A stretch of 64,000 nt of DNA from Saprospirales bacterium. GTDB lineage: Bacteria > Bacteroidota > Bacteroidia > Chitinophagales > Saprospiraceae. Made by a program: the position numbers and the translations under genes. Of this stretch, positions 62,771 through 64,000 are shown in pieces. Under the pieces are notes generated by a model, which saw only the letters and a list, made by a program, of their open reading frames with translations, was not told the origin of the DNA and did not search any database. Numbering within the stretch: the first letter of the stretch is position 1; the number at the start of each line of letters is the position of its first letter. The stretch lies in the NCBI GenBank assembly GCA_016711045.1, contig JADJTT010000007.1, positions 62,001 through 126,000 on the forward strand. The letters are read 5' to 3'.

Positions 62771-63502
62771 TTAGAGCAAGTGTTTTGCCTGAAGCTCCCG
62801 GTGCAATGTAGCAAGATTAGGCAAGGCTTGCTCTAAGTCAAGGATAGTGTCTACTTCAAGCTCCGTAGCGACCTCGTGCAATTGCTTGTAGCGTATCCAG
62901 AAGGGCTGGTTTTCGCGCTGGAGTCGGATCTTGTTTATTTTTTCCCGGATAGGAGCGAGGAGCCTTTCGTATTGCTCCAACATGGGCAACTGCGGTAGGA
63001 TCGCCTGGTAAACCACCTGTATGTCCGGGTTATTTTTATCGTTTCGAACGAGGATGCTTCGGGCACTGCGGTAAATCCGTGGGTAGGAATAGAGGATGGA
63101 CTGGTGTTGAGCAATGAACAGCTCAAAATCGGAAAGGCTTATGGACGCTGTACGTTGGGGTATTATCGGGGAGGCTGGGGTGTTCGGAATGTTTTCCAGC
63201 GCGGCTGTCACTTCCGGATTGGTAGCGGGATTCAGGTCAGCCAATTGGAGTTTGTCGATCAATTCGATCGCGCCGGCCCGGATCCGGTTGAGTTGCAACA
63301 GGCGAAAATTGAATTCGATAATGCCTTTTCGGGTTTCCGCTTCAACCTGATTAAATGTGCCTTCCAGTTGCAAGAACTCGTTGATCAATGGAGAAGAACG
63401 GGAAAGTAATGGAAATAACTTTTCCAGTGTTTTTTCCAGGTCTTCCGCCACCCCCATTTTTAGTTCGGTTTGAAGCGATTGCAAATAGGCTAAAGGGTCC
63501 AT
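62771..63502 (-). CDS. Helical protein of unknown function
   Basis: 243 residues, almost entirely predicted alpha-helix, with no signal peptide, membrane segment or cysteine motif. Short regions such as PLAYLQSLQTELKMGVAEDL and YERLLAPIREKINKIRLQ give coiled-coil heptads. I recognise no family. The GMC gene is 49 bp downstream on the same strand, so they may be co-transcribed. The MaoC-like gene is divergent. Confidence 0.6.
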   Translation of the reverse strand: MDPLAYLQSLQTELKMGVAEDLEKTLEKLFPLLSRSSPLINEFLQLEGTFNQVEAETRKGIIEFNFRLLQLNRIRAGAIELIDKLQLADLNPATNPEVTAALENIPNTPASPIIPQRTASISLSDFELFIAQHQSILYSYPRIYRSARSILVRNDKNNPDIQVVYQAILPQLPMLEQYERLLAPIREKINKIRLQRENQPFWIRYKQLHEVATELEVDTILDLEQALPNLATLHRELQAKHLL

Positions 63503-63666
63503 GTTCGGTCGGTCATTGATCTTATGTGGAAAGATAGGATTTTTTCTCTACTCCTGGCTCTCGAAAGAAATCCGGGATTGAAATCCCAATAATATGTATA
63601 TTAGAGTATATACTGAAGAAATACCACTTAGGTTTGAGTATAAAAGATCTGTAAAATCCCTCTGGC

Positions 63667-64000
63667 ATGAAAATAGGACAATCCTATGAGATCGAATTTC
63701 AATTTTCGCAGGATCAGGTCGATCAGTTTGCTCGGGTGACGGGCGACGACAACCCGATCCATTTGGATCCGGTGTATGCAGCTAAGACTATATTCCGGAA
63801 ACCGATCATGCATGGCTTTTTGTCTGCGTCCATTTTTTCCCGCATTTTCGGTACCCTGTTTCCAGGGGAAGGTACGATCTACCTGTCGCAGCAATTAAAT
63901 TTCCTCAAACCGATGTACGTGGACCAGTTGTACAAGGCTGTGGTTCGGATCGCAGAGATCTTTCCGGACAAGCACCAGGCAAAGATAAGCACAGAGGTAC
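63667..64000 (+). CDS. MaoC/hotdog-fold dehydratase, truncated at window edge
   Basis: ATG 63667; 111 residues visible before the window ends. It has the R-specific enoyl-CoA hydratase motif FARVTGDDNPIHLDPVYAAKT with the catalytic aspartate and histidine, then IMHGFLSASIFSRIFGTLFPG. These enzymes hydrate enoyl-CoA in lipid or polyhydroxyalkanoate metabolism. The C-terminus lies beyond 64000. Confidence 0.85.
   Translation, partial: MKIGQSYEIEFQFSQDQVDQFARVTGDDNPIHLDPVYAAKTIFRKPIMHGFLSASIFSRIFGTLFPGEGTIYLSQQLNFLKPMYVDQLYKAVVRIAEIFPDKHQAKISTEV

Noticed and set aside
3..64000. rRNA genes, tmRNA, riboswitches, integrases or prophage cluster
   Set aside because: None recognised. The lone sheath gene is not accompanied by other phage genes, and three tRNAs were the only RNA genes found.

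Overview
The window looks like chromosomal DNA of a Bacteroidota, most likely a saprospirian (Saprospiraceae/Lewinellaceae-like) bacterium. Supporting signs are T9SS-type C-terminal sorting domains on several secreted proteins, a one-protein hybrid two-component system with Reg_prop repeats and an AraC output, a DUF4836 lipoprotein, TAnnTTTG-type -7 promoter boxes (best seen at tRNA-Gly), an ECF sigma factor beside outer-membrane proteins, and many CHAT/TPR/FGE-sulfatase domains. The assignment is inference from family content.

Layout. 1-2.3 kb: end of an APC/SLC12-like transporter and a small membrane-anchored protein. 2.5-9.7 kb: a coupled set of an EAD/iSTAND-like protein, a MoxR AAA+ ATPase and a giant membrane protein joining a CoxE-like N-domain, a divergent vWA domain and a frameshifted FGE-sulfatase domain. 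It resembles vWA-MoxR-associated conflict systems. 9.9-12.65 kb: a frameshifted contractile-tail sheath gene, then a collapsed L-arabinose operon (AraD, HAD phosphatase, SSS symporter, AraA, GalM), each gene reduced to fragments. 12.6-15.8 kb: nuclease lipoprotein, two NADAR-like genes, a sheath-gene scrap, a Gfo/Idh/MocA oxidoreductase, DUF2177. 15.8-23.5 kb: tRNA-Leu, the hybrid sensor-regulator with an AraC-like direct-repeat operator, two T9SS-secreted proteins, tRNA-Gly. 23.6-33.8 kb: ABC ATPase, two Kazal+SnoaL proteins, DUF4836, ppk1 (frameshifted), DUF72, TonB receptor, tpiA (frameshifted). 33.9-45.7 kb: S24 regulator, small genes bounded by heptamer repeats, accC, GNAT, class IV aminotransferase, a PKD protein, ctlX, copper ATPase, lipoprotein. 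45.8-51.7 kb: tRNA-His, esterase, ECF sigma cluster, multihaem cytochrome. 51.8-57.1 kb: a double-CHAT protease paired with a large TPR protein. 57.1-64 kb: two DUF2231-like proteins, exported rubrerythrin, a response-regulator/kinase pair, a GMC oxidoreductase, and the start of a MaoC-like gene.

Two themes run through the window. First, 7-bp tandem repeats, chiefly (CAGTCAC)n and also AGTTTTC-like and CNCTTCAC-like units, sit in interdomain linkers of the giant vWA protein and at gene ends, where they supply the stop codons of three genes. Second, frame damage is dense from about 8.97 to 12.65 kb. Isolated one-base shifts in tpiA and ppk1, which should be functional genes, warn that some indels may be sequencing or assembly errors. 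The multi-gene arabinose deletions cannot be explained that way.

The best candidates for an unusual system are the EAD/iSTAND-MoxR-vWA-FGE locus and the double-CHAT plus TPR pair. Both look like inducible immunity or cell-death modules with proteolytic or conformational outputs. No CRISPR array, reverse transcriptase, integrase or rRNA was seen.
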